A stretch of 6,164 bases of DNA from SFWF01 sp045587065. GTDB lineage: Bacteria > Bacillota > Clostridia > Oscillospirales > Acutalibacteraceae. The notes under the pieces are model-generated. The model searched no databases. It had not been told where the DNA came from and worked only from the letters and a program-made list of their open reading frames with translations. A program made the position numbers and the translations under genes. The DNA is taken from positions 1 to 6,164 of the forward strand of contig JAZNBQ010000084.1 in the NCBI GenBank assembly GCA_045587065.1, read 5' to 3'. This document shows, one piece after another, positions 1 to 6,162 of the stretch (position 1 is its first letter; every line of letters starts with the position of its first letter).

Positions 1-492
1 GTTGTGTGCGGAACAGTAAATGCAGTAAATTTAACAGACGGTCTTGATGGACTTGCAGCAAGTATAACTGTTGTTGTGAGTTTATTCTTTGCTTTGGTAG
101 GACACATTTTCTCCAAAGAAGCCGCATATCTTTCATTGGCGGTAGTTGGCGGATGTATAGGTTTTTTAGTGTTTAACAAGTATCCTGCAAAGGTATTTAT
201 GGGTGACACAGGTTCTCTCTTTTTAGGCGGTGCTGTATCTGTTATTGCTGTTGGAATGGGAATGCCGTTAATATTGGTGATTGCAGGATTTGTTTATCTT
301 TTTGAAACACTTTCTGTCATTTTACAGGTAGCATCATTTAAACTAACAGGAAAGAGAATTTTCAAAATGTCACCAATTCATCATCATTTTGAAATGTGTG
401 GTTGGAGCGAAGAAAAAATTTGTTTTGTATTTTCATTTGTTGCAGCAATAAGTTGTGTAATTGCACTTTTGCCTATATATCTTAATTGGTAA
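1..492 (+). CDS. mraY: MraY, phospho-MurNAc-pentapeptide translocase (5' end missing)
   Basis: This is the C-terminal half of the integral membrane enzyme that transfers phospho-MurNAc-pentapeptide from its UDP carrier to undecaprenyl phosphate, giving lipid I. The frame is open from base 1, and the GTG at base 4 is an internal Val codon, not a start. Counting that codon as residue 1, the family signature NAVNLTDGLDGLA lies at 6-18 with its conserved Asp residues. The FMGDTGSLFLGG motif at 65-76 contains the Mg-site Asp (D68), and the SPIHHHFE motif at 123-130 holds the His triplet. Hydrophobic segments at about 22-35, 43-57, 75-110 and 140-160 fit the last membrane helices. Family members have roughly 320-360 residues, so about half is missing to the left. 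The gene ends 17 bases before ftsW, where murD would often be found. Identification is secure; only the upstream extent is unknown. Confidence 0.97.
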   Translation, partial: VVCGTVNAVNLTDGLDGLAASITVVVSLFFALVGHIFSKEAAYLSLAVVGGCIGFLVFNKYPAKVFMGDTGSLFLGGAVSVIAVGMGMPLILVIAGFVYLFETLSVILQVASFKLTGKRIFKMSPIHHHFEMCGWSEEKICFVFSFVAAISCVIALLPIYLNW

Positions 493-509
493 GGAAAGGA
501 GAATAACCT

Positions 510-1652
510 ATGCCGAAAAAAAGTAAAAAAGAAGGCTTTAGCATTTGGCAAAAAGGAAAACTTGACTTAAGTTTTCTTGTTTTGGTGTTGGTTCTGATGT
601 TAGTAGGACTTATAATGCTTTATTCGGCAAGTTATGCATATTCCTATACTTATTACGGAAACTCTTACAGATTTATATCAAGACAGGCAGGCTTTGCGGT
701 GGTTGGCGTTGCAATAATGCTGCTTATGTCCAAAATCGATTATCATATATTCAAAAAACTTGCATGGCCAATATATATTATTACTGCAATAATGCTTGTA
801 ATGCTTCTTATAATGCCGCCAATGGTTAGCGGTATGGACGTTAAAAGATGGTTCGTTCTGGGTCCGATAAATTTCCAACCGTCAGAATTTGCTAAGTTTT
901 CAATTATAGTTCTGTTTTCGGCCTGGCTTTCTGCAAATCCCGGAAAAATTAAGAATTTTAAAAATCTAGCCGGTCTTGTAGTGATTTTAGGAATAATGTG
1001 TGTTCTGGTAGTTCTGGAGCCCCATCTTTCCGCAACTGTGCTTATCTTCTTTATAGGACTTATACTTTTAATAGTTGGCGGAATGCCGCTTAAATGGTTG
1101 GGCCTTGGAGTTGGAATAGGAGCAGGCGGCGGAGCATTAGCAATTCTCTCCGGTGCGGTAGGCTATGGCTCAGACCGTATCAAATATTGGCTTGACCCTT
1201 GGGCAGACCCCAAAGGACTTGGTTATCAGACAATTCAGTCGCTGCTTGCTATTGGTTCAGGCGGACTTTTAGGCAGAGGAATAGGACAGTCAAGACAAAA
1301 ATATCTTTGGGTTCCGGAGCCTCATAACGACTTTATTTTTGCAATAGTTTGTGAAGAACTTGGTATAATTGGAGCAATAGCTATAATCCTGCTGTTTTGC
1401 GCTCTTATATGGAGAGGCTTTACCATTGCTATGAGAGCTAAAGACCAGTTTGGCACCTTGCTTGCAGTGGGACTTACTTTCCAGGTAGGATTACAGGCGC
1501 TTTTAAATATTCTCGTTGTTACCAATACTATTCCAAATACAGGTATCAGTTTGCCATTCTTTAGTTATGGCGGTACGGCACTTATTATATTATTAGCCGA
1601 AATGGGCATTGTTTTATCGGTTTCCAGAGGAAGCTCAGTAGAAAAAGCCTAA
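510..1652 (+). CDS. ftsW: FtsW/SpoVE, SEDS-family peptidoglycan glycosyltransferase
   Basis: This is a 380-residue SEDS membrane protein that polymerises lipid II into glycan strands, working with a class B penicillin-binding protein at the septum. A basic, Lys-rich cytoplasmic N-terminus (1-18) is followed by about ten hydrophobic segments from residue 20 to 371. Conserved motifs are KRWF with W114, QPSEFAKF at 123-130, the DPWADPKGLGYQ stretch at 229-240, PEPHNDFIFAI at 269-279, and PNTGISLPFFSYGG at 342-355. D274 aligns with the essential Asp of E. coli FtsW (D297 in HTDFIF); Asn stands where E. coli has Thr. The ATG is preceded by AAAGGAG at 495-501 with an 8-base spacer. Its place between mraY and murG fits ftsW. 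In endospore formers the paralogue spoVE sits here too, and sequence alone cannot separate the two. RodA is less likely given the cluster. Confidence 0.94.
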   Translation: MPKKSKKEGFSIWQKGKLDLSFLVLVLVLMLVGLIMLYSASYAYSYTYYGNSYRFISRQAGFAVVGVAIMLLMSKIDYHIFKKLAWPIYIITAIMLVMLLIMPPMVSGMDVKRWFVLGPINFQPSEFAKFSIIVLFSAWLSANPGKIKNFKNLAGLVVILGIMCVLVVLEPHLSATVLIFFIGLILLIVGGMPLKWLGLGVGIGAGGGALAILSGAVGYGSDRIKYWLDPWADPKGLGYQTIQSLLAIGSGGLLGRGIGQSRQKYLWVPEPHNDFIFAIVCEELGIIGAIAIILLFCALIWRGFTIAMRAKDQFGTLLAVGLTFQVGLQALLNILVVTNTIPNTGISLPFFSYGGTALIILLAEMGIVLSVSRGSSVEKA

Positions 1653-1657
1653 CTATT

Positions 1658-1664
1658 AAGGGGG
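1658..1664 (+). promoter_or_regulatory. Shine-Dalgarno site that fixes the TTG start of murG
   Basis: AAGGGGG lies 8 bases before the TTG at 1673, just after the ftsW stop. No ATG or GTG occurs at a sensible place. The TTG places the glycine-rich GGGTAGH loop at residues 7-13, as close to the N-terminus as MurG normally has it. Confidence 0.85.
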
Positions 1665-1672
1665 TCTATAAA

Positions 1673-2791
1673 TTGCATATTTTATTTGCAGGCGGTGGTA
1701 CTGCCGGTCATATTAATCCTGCCCTTGCAGTAGCAGGACATCTTAAAAAGAAAGACCCCGGTATCAAAATCAGTTATATTGGAACTGCAAAAAAATTAGA
1801 GGCAAAATTAGTACCTGCGGCAGGGTATGATTTCTATACCATTGACGTAGCAGGTCTTCAGAGAAAACTTACACCCAAAAATATTGTAAGAAATATTGTG
1901 GCAGTAGAAAAAATGTTTTCTTCGTCAATTAAGGCAAGAAAATATTTAAAAGAACTTGCTCCTGATATAGTTGTAGGTACAGGGGGTTATGTTAGCGGAC
2001 CTGTTTTAAGAGAAGCTGCCAAGCTGGGAATTAAAACTGCTATTCACGAGCAGAATGCTTTTCCGGGCATTACAACAAAGGCATTAGCGCCTAAAGCAGA
2101 TAGAGTAATGCTTGCAATGAAAGAAGCAGAAAAGCATCTTAAATTAGATAAAAAACCAATAATTACAGGAAATCCTGTAAGACCGGAGCTTTTAGAGATT
2201 TCAAAAGAAGAGGCAAGAAAACTTTTGGGTCTTGATAACAGACCGTTAATACTCTCCTTTGGCGGTAGTCTGGGAGCCAGACCTATTAACGAGGCGGTAG
2301 CAGGTCTTATAGCCGCACATAACGGAAGCAAAAAGTATTATCATATTCACGGCACCGGTAAGGTCGGATTTGAATCTACAAAAGCTTTAATAGAAAGCAA
2401 ATGCCAAAACGTAGCAGAAGAAATTACAATTAGAGAATATATTGATAATATGAACCTTTGCATGGCGGCGGCAGATATAGTTATTTGCCGAGCAGGTGCT
2501 ATCACATTAAGTGAACTTCAGTCATGCGGAAAAGCATCTGTCCTTATTCCGTCTCCTTACGTTGCAGAAAATCATCAGTATCACAATGCAATGTCACTTA
2601 AAAACGTTGGTGCTGCAGAGGTTATCGAGGAAAAAGATTTAACTCCGGAACTTCTGATAGAGAAGGTGACAGGTCTTTTAGATAATCCTACAAAGCTAAA
2701 GAAAATGGAGGACTGTGCCTTAAAATCTGCAATTAGTGACGCTAATGAGCGTATAGCAAAGGTAATATTGGAGCTTTACGAACAAAAATAA
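1673..2791 (+). CDS. murG: MurG, UDP-GlcNAc:lipid I N-acetylglucosaminyltransferase
   Basis: MurG adds GlcNAc from UDP-GlcNAc to lipid I on the inner membrane face, forming lipid II. It is a GT-B, family GT28 enzyme. The 372-residue product has the N-terminal loop GGGTAGHINPALA (7-19), whose His is conserved. It also has the second glycine loop GTGGYVSGP (102-110), HEQNAFPG (125-132), and the interdomain region ending near TGNPVRPELL (165-174). In the C-terminal donor-binding domain are SFGGSLGARPINEA (195-208), CRAGAITLSEL (272-282) with the ribose-binding Glu at 281, and PSPYVAENHQYHNA (293-306). Length is normal. Translation starts at TTG, supported by an AAGGGGG site. It follows ftsW by 20 bases, so the two are probably co-transcribed. 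Arginine is coded mostly by AGA (10 of 12), in contrast to ftsZ downstream. Confidence 0.98.
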   Translation: MHILFAGGGTAGHINPALAVAGHLKKKDPGIKISYIGTAKKLEAKLVPAAGYDFYTIDVAGLQRKLTPKNIVRNIVAVEKMFSSSIKARKYLKELAPDIVVGTGGYVSGPVLREAAKLGIKTAIHEQNAFPGITTKALAPKADRVMLAMKEAEKHLKLDKKPIITGNPVRPELLEISKEEARKLLGLDNRPLILSFGGSLGARPINEAVAGLIAAHNGSKKYYHIHGTGKVGFESTKALIESKCQNVAEEITIREYIDNMNLCMAAADIVICRAGAITLSELQSCGKASVLIPSPYVAENHQYHNAMSLKNVGAAEVIEEKDLTPELLIEKVTGLLDNPTKLKKMEDCALKSAISDANERIAKVILELYEQK

Positions 2792-2792
2792 A

Positions 2793-2840
2793 CACCCGGC
2801 ATAGTATGAAATAGAGTTTTTTGTTTCATACGAAAGGGTG
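2793..2840 (+). promoter_or_regulatory. Predicted RNA hairpin that overlaps the murA ribosome binding site
   Basis: The murG-murA gap can fold back on itself. The inner stem is GTATGAAA (2804-2811) with TTTCATAC (2824-2831), a perfect 8 bp around a 12-base loop. The outer stem is CACCC (2793-2797) with GGGTG (2836-2840), separated from the inner stem by an internal loop of 6 and 4 bases. GGGTG is part of the murA Shine-Dalgarno sequence, so the folded form would hide it. The T6 run is inside the loop, not after the stem, so this is not an intrinsic terminator. Pairing is read directly; a regulatory role is inference. Confidence 0.5.
2833..2840 (+). promoter_or_regulatory. Shine-Dalgarno site that decides the murA start
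   Basis: AAAGGGTG ends 7 bases before the ATG at 2848, which gives a protein beginning MKIFVEGG. A longer frame from the TTG at 2821 would add nine residues but starts inside the hairpin loop and has no ribosome binding site. The ATG also makes active-site numbering match E. coli MurA closely. Confidence 0.85.
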
Positions 2841-2847
2841 CTTGTAT

Positions 2848-4098
2848 ATGAAAATATTCGTGGAGGGCGGAACGCCGCTTAATGGTGAGACAACCGTCCA
2901 TGGAGCGAAAAATAGCGCGTTACCAATTTTAGCCGCAACACTACTTATAGAAGGTCAATCTGTTATACATAATTGTCCGCGACTTTCTGACGTAGATGTT
3001 TCAATTAAAATATTAGAAAAACTTGGTTGCAAGTGTAAAAGGGAAGAGGACACGGTTATTGTTGATGCAACAAGCGTCTCATGTGACAGAATCCCTGATA
3101 ACCTTATGAGAGAAATGCGTTCGTCAGTAGTTTTTTTGGGCGCTATTCTTTCGCGTTGTAAAAGTGCAACGGTAAGTAGCCCGGGTGGTTGCGAATTAGG
3201 ACCAAGACCTATCGACCTTCATTTAAGCGCACTTAATGAACTAGGGTATACGGTCAACGAAAATCACGGTTTTATTACTTGCGTAAAAGAAGAAAAAACT
3301 GCAGCTGCAGTAATAAATCTGCCTTTTGCAAGCGTAGGTGCGACGGAAAATGCGATTTTAGCCAGTTGCAAATTAAACGGCAAAACCGTTATTCACGGCG
3401 CAGCCAAGGAACCTGAAATCTGTGACCTTGCAGATTTTTTAAACAGTGCAGGGGCTAAAATATACGGCGCAGGTTCAGATACAATAGAGATATACGGAGT
3501 TGACAAACTCTTTGCTACCGAACATAGCGTTATACCTGATAGAATTGTAGCGGCAACCTATATGTCGGCAGCTGCTATAACAGGGGGAGAAATAATTTTA
3601 AAGGGTATTGTACCTTCTCATCTTAATTACGTGTTAAAGTCCTTTAAAGAGGCAGGTTGCAAAATTACTTTGCAGGGCAACGCGGTTAAATTTGCTTCTC
3701 CAAACGTATTAAAAAGAATTCCTCTTACAAAAACAGTTGTTTACCCGGGATTTCCAACCGATGCGGGTCCTTGCTTGGTAGCAATGCTTACAGTGGCGCA
3801 AGGCACGTCGGTTTTTGTTGAAAACATTTTTGAAAATCGTTTTAAATATATAGATGAACTTAAACGACTGGGTGCTAAAATAAGCATTCAGAACAAAGTA
3901 GCAGTAATCGAGGGGGTCAAAAGCCTTTCGGGAGCCAGAGTAGAAGCTACCGACTTGAGAGGCGGCGCGGCCCTTACAGTTGCCGCTCTTGCCGCACGAG
4001 GCAGAACTGAAATCGGAGAAATTCATCATATAGAAAGAGGCTACGAAGATATAACCTTGGTTTTATCTTCACTTGGAGCTAAAATTATAAAGGAATGA
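2848..4098 (+). CDS. murA: MurA, UDP-N-acetylglucosamine 1-carboxyvinyltransferase
   Basis: MurA is the cytoplasmic enzyme that transfers enolpyruvate from phosphoenolpyruvate to UDP-GlcNAc, the first committed step of peptidoglycan synthesis and the fosfomycin target. The 416-residue product has normal length and the two-domain EPSP-synthase-like fold. Visible active-site residues are K21 and N22 in HGAKNSALPIL, and C115 in the loop SPGGCELGPRPIDLH (111-125) with R120. Others are D305 in YPGFPTDAGP (299-308), ENRF (329-332), R371 in DLRGGAAL (369-376) and R397 in HIERGYE (394-400). C115, R120, D305, R371 and R397 fall at the same numbers as in E. coli MurA. Having Cys at 115, not Asp, predicts fosfomycin sensitivity of the enzyme (family knowledge). 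Many Firmicutes have a second copy, which cannot be judged here. The start lies after a hairpin leader, and the gene ends 4 bases before ftsQ. Confidence 0.97.
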   Translation: MKIFVEGGTPLNGETTVHGAKNSALPILAATLLIEGQSVIHNCPRLSDVDVSIKILEKLGCKCKREEDTVIVDATSVSCDRIPDNLMREMRSSVVFLGAILSRCKSATVSSPGGCELGPRPIDLHLSALNELGYTVNENHGFITCVKEEKTAAAVINLPFASVGATENAILASCKLNGKTVIHGAAKEPEICDLADFLNSAGAKIYGAGSDTIEIYGVDKLFATEHSVIPDRIVAATYMSAAAITGGEIILKGIVPSHLNYVLKSFKEAGCKITLQGNAVKFASPNVLKRIPLTKTVVYPGFPTDAGPCLVAMLTVAQGTSVFVENIFENRFKYIDELKRLGAKISIQNKVAVIEGVKSLSGARVEATDLRGGAALTVAALAARGRTEIGEIHHIERGYEDITLVLSSLGAKIIKE

Positions 4099-4102
4099 TA
4101 AA

Positions 4103-4918
4103 ATGAACGAAAAGAATATAAGAGAAAGGGAACGTAGAGAGGCTGCGAAAAAAGCAGCTATCAGAAAGAAAAAGCGTCGCAGAAGACGTCGTATTGTTGC
4201 ACTTTTTGTTTTCCTTTTAATTTCGGCTATTGTCCTTTATATTCTTAGTCTTACAGTTTTCTTTAAAATAGACGGCATAACCGTAGAAAATAACGCCATC
4301 TATTCTGAAGGAGAGATTATTTCTGCGGCAGGGGTAAAGCCGGGAGATAATCTGTTTGCAATAAATTCTACAAAACTGGAAAAGAAAATTACTGAAGCAC
4401 TGCCTTTTGTAGAGCAGGTCAAACTCAAAAAGCAACTTCCTTCTAAGCTTTCTTTAGATATTACCGAAACAAAAGAGGAAGTGTGCTACTATAAAGATGG
4501 CGTATATTACGCAGGAGACATACAGGGTAAAATTCTTAAAGAATATAGCGAAAAGCCCGCTGATTTAATTCTTATTAAAACTTCAGCCGAAGTACAGATA
4601 GAAATAGGGAAATATATAAATTATTCGGTTGATGAAGAGAAAGAATTGGTAAACAAGCATTTCCGGTTAGCGGAGCAATACGGCTACTTGCTTAATACAA
4701 TAGACGTTAGTGACATATATAATTCAAAAATCAAAATCGACCAAAGATTTATTGCTGAGTTTGGTTCATATAGTAATTTAGAGCCAAAAGCCGCACACCT
4801 TGGAGCAATGTTAAAACAAATGGAAGCCAAGAAAACAGGTATAATAGACCTTAAAGTCTGGACACCTGAAAAGGCCGAAGCCTTTTTTTCGGAAAGGTCC
4901 ATAGAAGGTCTTGAATAA
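4103..4918 (+). CDS. ftsQ: FtsQ/DivIB, cell division scaffold protein with POTRA domain
   Basis: This is a 271-residue bitopic membrane protein of the FtsQ/DivIB family, which holds FtsB/DivIC and FtsL at the septum and helps control septal wall synthesis. The cytoplasmic tail (1-30) is very basic and ends in a run of Lys and Arg (21-30). One membrane helix spans about 31-53. The POTRA domain starts with FFKIDGITVENN (53-64), continues through AAGVKPGDNLFAI (75-87) and ends near PSKLSLDITETKEE (113-126). The rest (127-250) fits the beta domain, with YYKDGVYYAGDIQGKIL at 129-145 and a GIIDLKVW strand at 246-253. The Shine-Dalgarno AAAGGA (4089-4094) lies inside the end of murA, and only 4 bases separate stop and start, suggesting coupled translation. 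Sequence conservation in this family is low, so the call rests on architecture, motif style and gene position. No terminator is seen after it. Confidence 0.9.
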   Translation: MNEKNIRERERREAAKKAAIRKKKRRRRRRIVALFVFLLISAIVLYILSLTVFFKIDGITVENNAIYSEGEIISAAGVKPGDNLFAINSTKLEKKITEALPFVEQVKLKKQLPSKLSLDITETKEEVCYYKDGVYYAGDIQGKILKEYSEKPADLILIKTSAEVQIEIGKYINYSVDEEKELVNKHFRLAEQYGYLLNTIDVSDIYNSKIKIDQRFIAEFGSYSNLEPKAAHLGAMLKQMEAKKTGIIDLKVWTPEKAEAFFSERSIEGLE

Positions 4919-4932
4919 AAAAACAAAAAAAA
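4917..4932 (+). promoter_or_regulatory. A-tract, possible UP element of the ftsZ promoter
   Basis: Seven A, one C and eight A run from the ftsQ stop codon to 4932. Measured from a start point near 4980, this covers about -63 to -48, overlapping the region where the RNA polymerase alpha C-terminal domain binds distal UP subsites. It could equally be simple AT-rich spacer. Confidence 0.4.
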
Positions 4933-4944
4933 TGTATTTTCCTA

Positions 4945-4973
4945 TTGAAATTTCATATTTAGTATGATATTAT
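4945..4973 (+). promoter_or_regulatory. Sigma-A type promoter of ftsZ
   Basis: The -35 box TTGAAA (4945-4950) is followed by a 17-base spacer and the -10 box TATTAT (4968-4973). The TG at 4965-4966, one base before the -10 box, makes it an extended -10 promoter. Each hexamer differs from consensus at one position. Transcription should begin near 4980. The spacer contains the short inverted repeat TCATA (4953-4957) and TATGA (4963-4967), a possible but unproven operator. This promoter would let ftsZ be expressed more strongly than the genes before it. Confidence 0.8.
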
Positions 4974-4979
4974 TGTTTT

Positions 4980-5042
4980 GTGTAGTTACAAACTAGCAGA
5001 AATATGCATTTAGAAGATAATACATAAATGGAGGAAGTAAAA
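4980..5042 (+). other. Predicted 5' leader of ftsZ mRNA
   Basis: About 63 bases lie between the predicted start point and the ftsZ ATG. A small hairpin is possible near the 5' end, TAGTT (4983-4987) with AACTA (4991-4995). An alternative is TTTGT (4977-4981) with ACAAA (4988-4992). Both are weak, and I see no known riboswitch or conserved RNA. The leader ends in a clear ribosome binding site. Confidence 0.45.
5030..5034 (+). promoter_or_regulatory. Shine-Dalgarno site that decides the ftsZ start
   Basis: GGAGG lies 8 bases before the ATG at 5043. The in-frame ATG at 5028 overlaps this site by sharing its first G and has only a poorly placed AGAAG before it. The product therefore most likely begins MAFDM, not MEEVK. 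Confidence 0.85.
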
Positions 5043-6107
5043 ATGGCATTTGATATGACAAGCGAGTTAGACAGCGAAGTAGTTCAAATTAAAGTAGTAG
5101 GTGTAGGCGGCGGCGGCGGAAACGCAATCAACCGAATGGTTGATGCAGGTATCCGTGGCGTAGAATTTGTTGCAATAAACACCGATAAAGCTGCGTTGTA
5201 CAAATCAAAGGCAAATACTAAAATTCAAATTGGTGATAAAACAACAGCAGGTAAGGGTGCAGGCGCAAATCCTGAAAAGGGCCGCAACGCTGCTGAAGAA
5301 TCTAAAGATGAAATTGCTGCAGCAATTCGCAATGCAGATATGATATTCCTTACCGCAGGTATGGGTGGCGGAACCGGTACAGGTGCTGCTCCTGTAGTTG
5401 CTCAGATTGCTAAAGAGCTTGGAATCCTTACAGTAGGTATCGTAACAAAGCCTTTCGCATTTGAAGGTAAAACTCGTATGACTCAGGCTGAAGAGGGTAT
5501 TGCCAGACTTAGCGAACACGTAGACAGCCTTGTAGTTATTCCAAATGAGCGCTTAAAGTATGTTTCTGAAGAGAAGATTACCTTTAAGAATGCATTCATT
5601 ATTGCAGACGATGTTCTTCGTCAGGGCGTACAGAGCATTTCTGAACTTATTAACGTTACAGCTCTTGTTAACCTCGCCTTTGCAGACGTAACAACTATCA
5701 TGAAGGATGCAGGCTATGCACATATGGGCGTTGGCGTTGCTACCGGTAGAGATAAGGCAGAACAGGCAGCTCGTGCAGCAGTTACCAGTCCTCTTATCGA
5801 GACCTCTATGCAGAATGCCCGCGGTGTTATCATCAGCATCACAGGTTCTGACGATATCGGTCTTGAAGAGGTTGAGATGGCTTCTTCAATCATTGCTGAA
5901 ATGGCACATCCGGATGCAACAATTATTTGGGGTGCTCAGCTTGATGATACTCTTGAAGATACAATCCGTGTTACTGTTGTTGCAACAGGACTTGGAGAAG
6001 AAAAGAAGAAGGAAGCATCATCTCCTGCTCTTGAGTCAATCCTTTCATCTTCTTCTGAAGAGGATGACGGAGATTACGTTGACGTAATTAATCTTTTCAA
6101 TAAATAA
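5043..6107 (+). CDS. ftsZ: FtsZ, tubulin-like cell division GTPase, with altered T7 loop
   Basis: FtsZ polymerises on the cytoplasmic side of the membrane into the ring that recruits the division machine. The 354-residue protein has the GTP-binding loop GVGGGGGNAINRM (20-32), AINTDKAAL (44-52), GAGANPEKGRNAAEES (73-88) and the tubulin signature GGGTGTGAAP (108-117). Farther on are TKPFAFEGKTR (135-145), ADDVLRQGVQSISELI (188-203) and the C-terminal domain to about 318. The catalytic T7 loop reads NLAFADV (210-216): N210 and D215 are kept, but Ala212 (codon GCC, 5676-5678) stands where E. coli has D209. The preceding Pro-Gly is Thr-Ala (206-207). The linker (about 319-343) is short and acidic, and the tail DYVDVINLFNK lacks the usual Pro and Arg of the protein-binding peptide. 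It has its own promoter and terminator. Arginine is coded by CGN in 10 of 12 cases, suggesting high expression. Identity as FtsZ is secure; full GTPase activity is uncertain. Confidence 0.96.
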   Translation: MAFDMTSELDSEVVQIKVVGVGGGGGNAINRMVDAGIRGVEFVAINTDKAALYKSKANTKIQIGDKTTAGKGAGANPEKGRNAAEESKDEIAAAIRNADMIFLTAGMGGGTGTGAAPVVAQIAKELGILTVGIVTKPFAFEGKTRMTQAEEGIARLSEHVDSLVVIPNERLKYVSEEKITFKNAFIIADDVLRQGVQSISELINVTALVNLAFADVTTIMKDAGYAHMGVGVATGRDKAEQAARAAVTSPLIETSMQNARGVIISITGSDDIGLEEVEMASSIIAEMAHPDATIIWGAQLDDTLEDTIRVTVVATGLGEEKKKEASSPALESILSSSSEEDDGDYVDVINLFNK

Positions 6108-6125
6108 TTCAGTTTTTCAAATTCA

Positions 6126-6162
6126 GCAACTAAGCAGTTATTCTGCTTAGTTGCATTTTTTT
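6126..6162 (+). terminator. Intrinsic terminator after ftsZ
   Basis: A perfect 12-bp stem, GCAACTAAGCAG (6126-6137) with CTGCTTAGTTGC (6143-6154), surrounds the loop TTATT. It is followed by A and then seven T (6156-6162). It lies 18 bases after the ftsZ stop codon and should end the transcript, so whatever gene follows ftsZ outside the window probably has its own promoter. Confidence 0.95.

Noticed and set aside
2044..2331. Minus-strand frames inside murG and the other genes
   Set aside because: They lie opposite strongly conserved coding sequence and lack start signals or recognisable domains. They are shadows of the real genes.
2763..2807. Possible promoter for murA at the end of murG (TAATAT or TAGTAT as -10)
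   Set aside because: Neither has a matching -35 box at a normal distance. The nearest, TTTACG at 2775, gives a spacer that is too long.
2804..2831. Terminator after murG
   Set aside because: The inverted repeat is AT-rich and its T-run lies in the loop, not after the stem. The next gene starts at once.
2821..2847. Nine-residue N-terminal extension of MurA from a TTG
   Set aside because: The TTG is inside the hairpin loop and has no ribosome binding site. The ATG at 2848 has one, and it gives the expected MurA N-terminus and residue numbering.
4718..4723. Perfect TATAAT box inside ftsQ
   Set aside because: No acceptable -35 box is found 16-18 bases upstream; the TTGCTT at 4688 is 24 bases away.
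5028..5042. ftsZ start at the earlier ATG
   Set aside because: This ATG overlaps the GGAGG that serves the ATG at 5043 and has no well-placed site of its own.
5106..5120. GGC triplet repeat at the start of ftsZ
   Set aside because: It encodes the conserved glycine-rich nucleotide-binding loop and is not an independent repeat element.
5707..6087. A 126-codon + strand frame overlapping ftsZ
   Set aside because: It lies wholly within ftsZ in another frame, has no ribosome binding site, and resembles no protein I know. The ftsZ frame carries clear family motifs.
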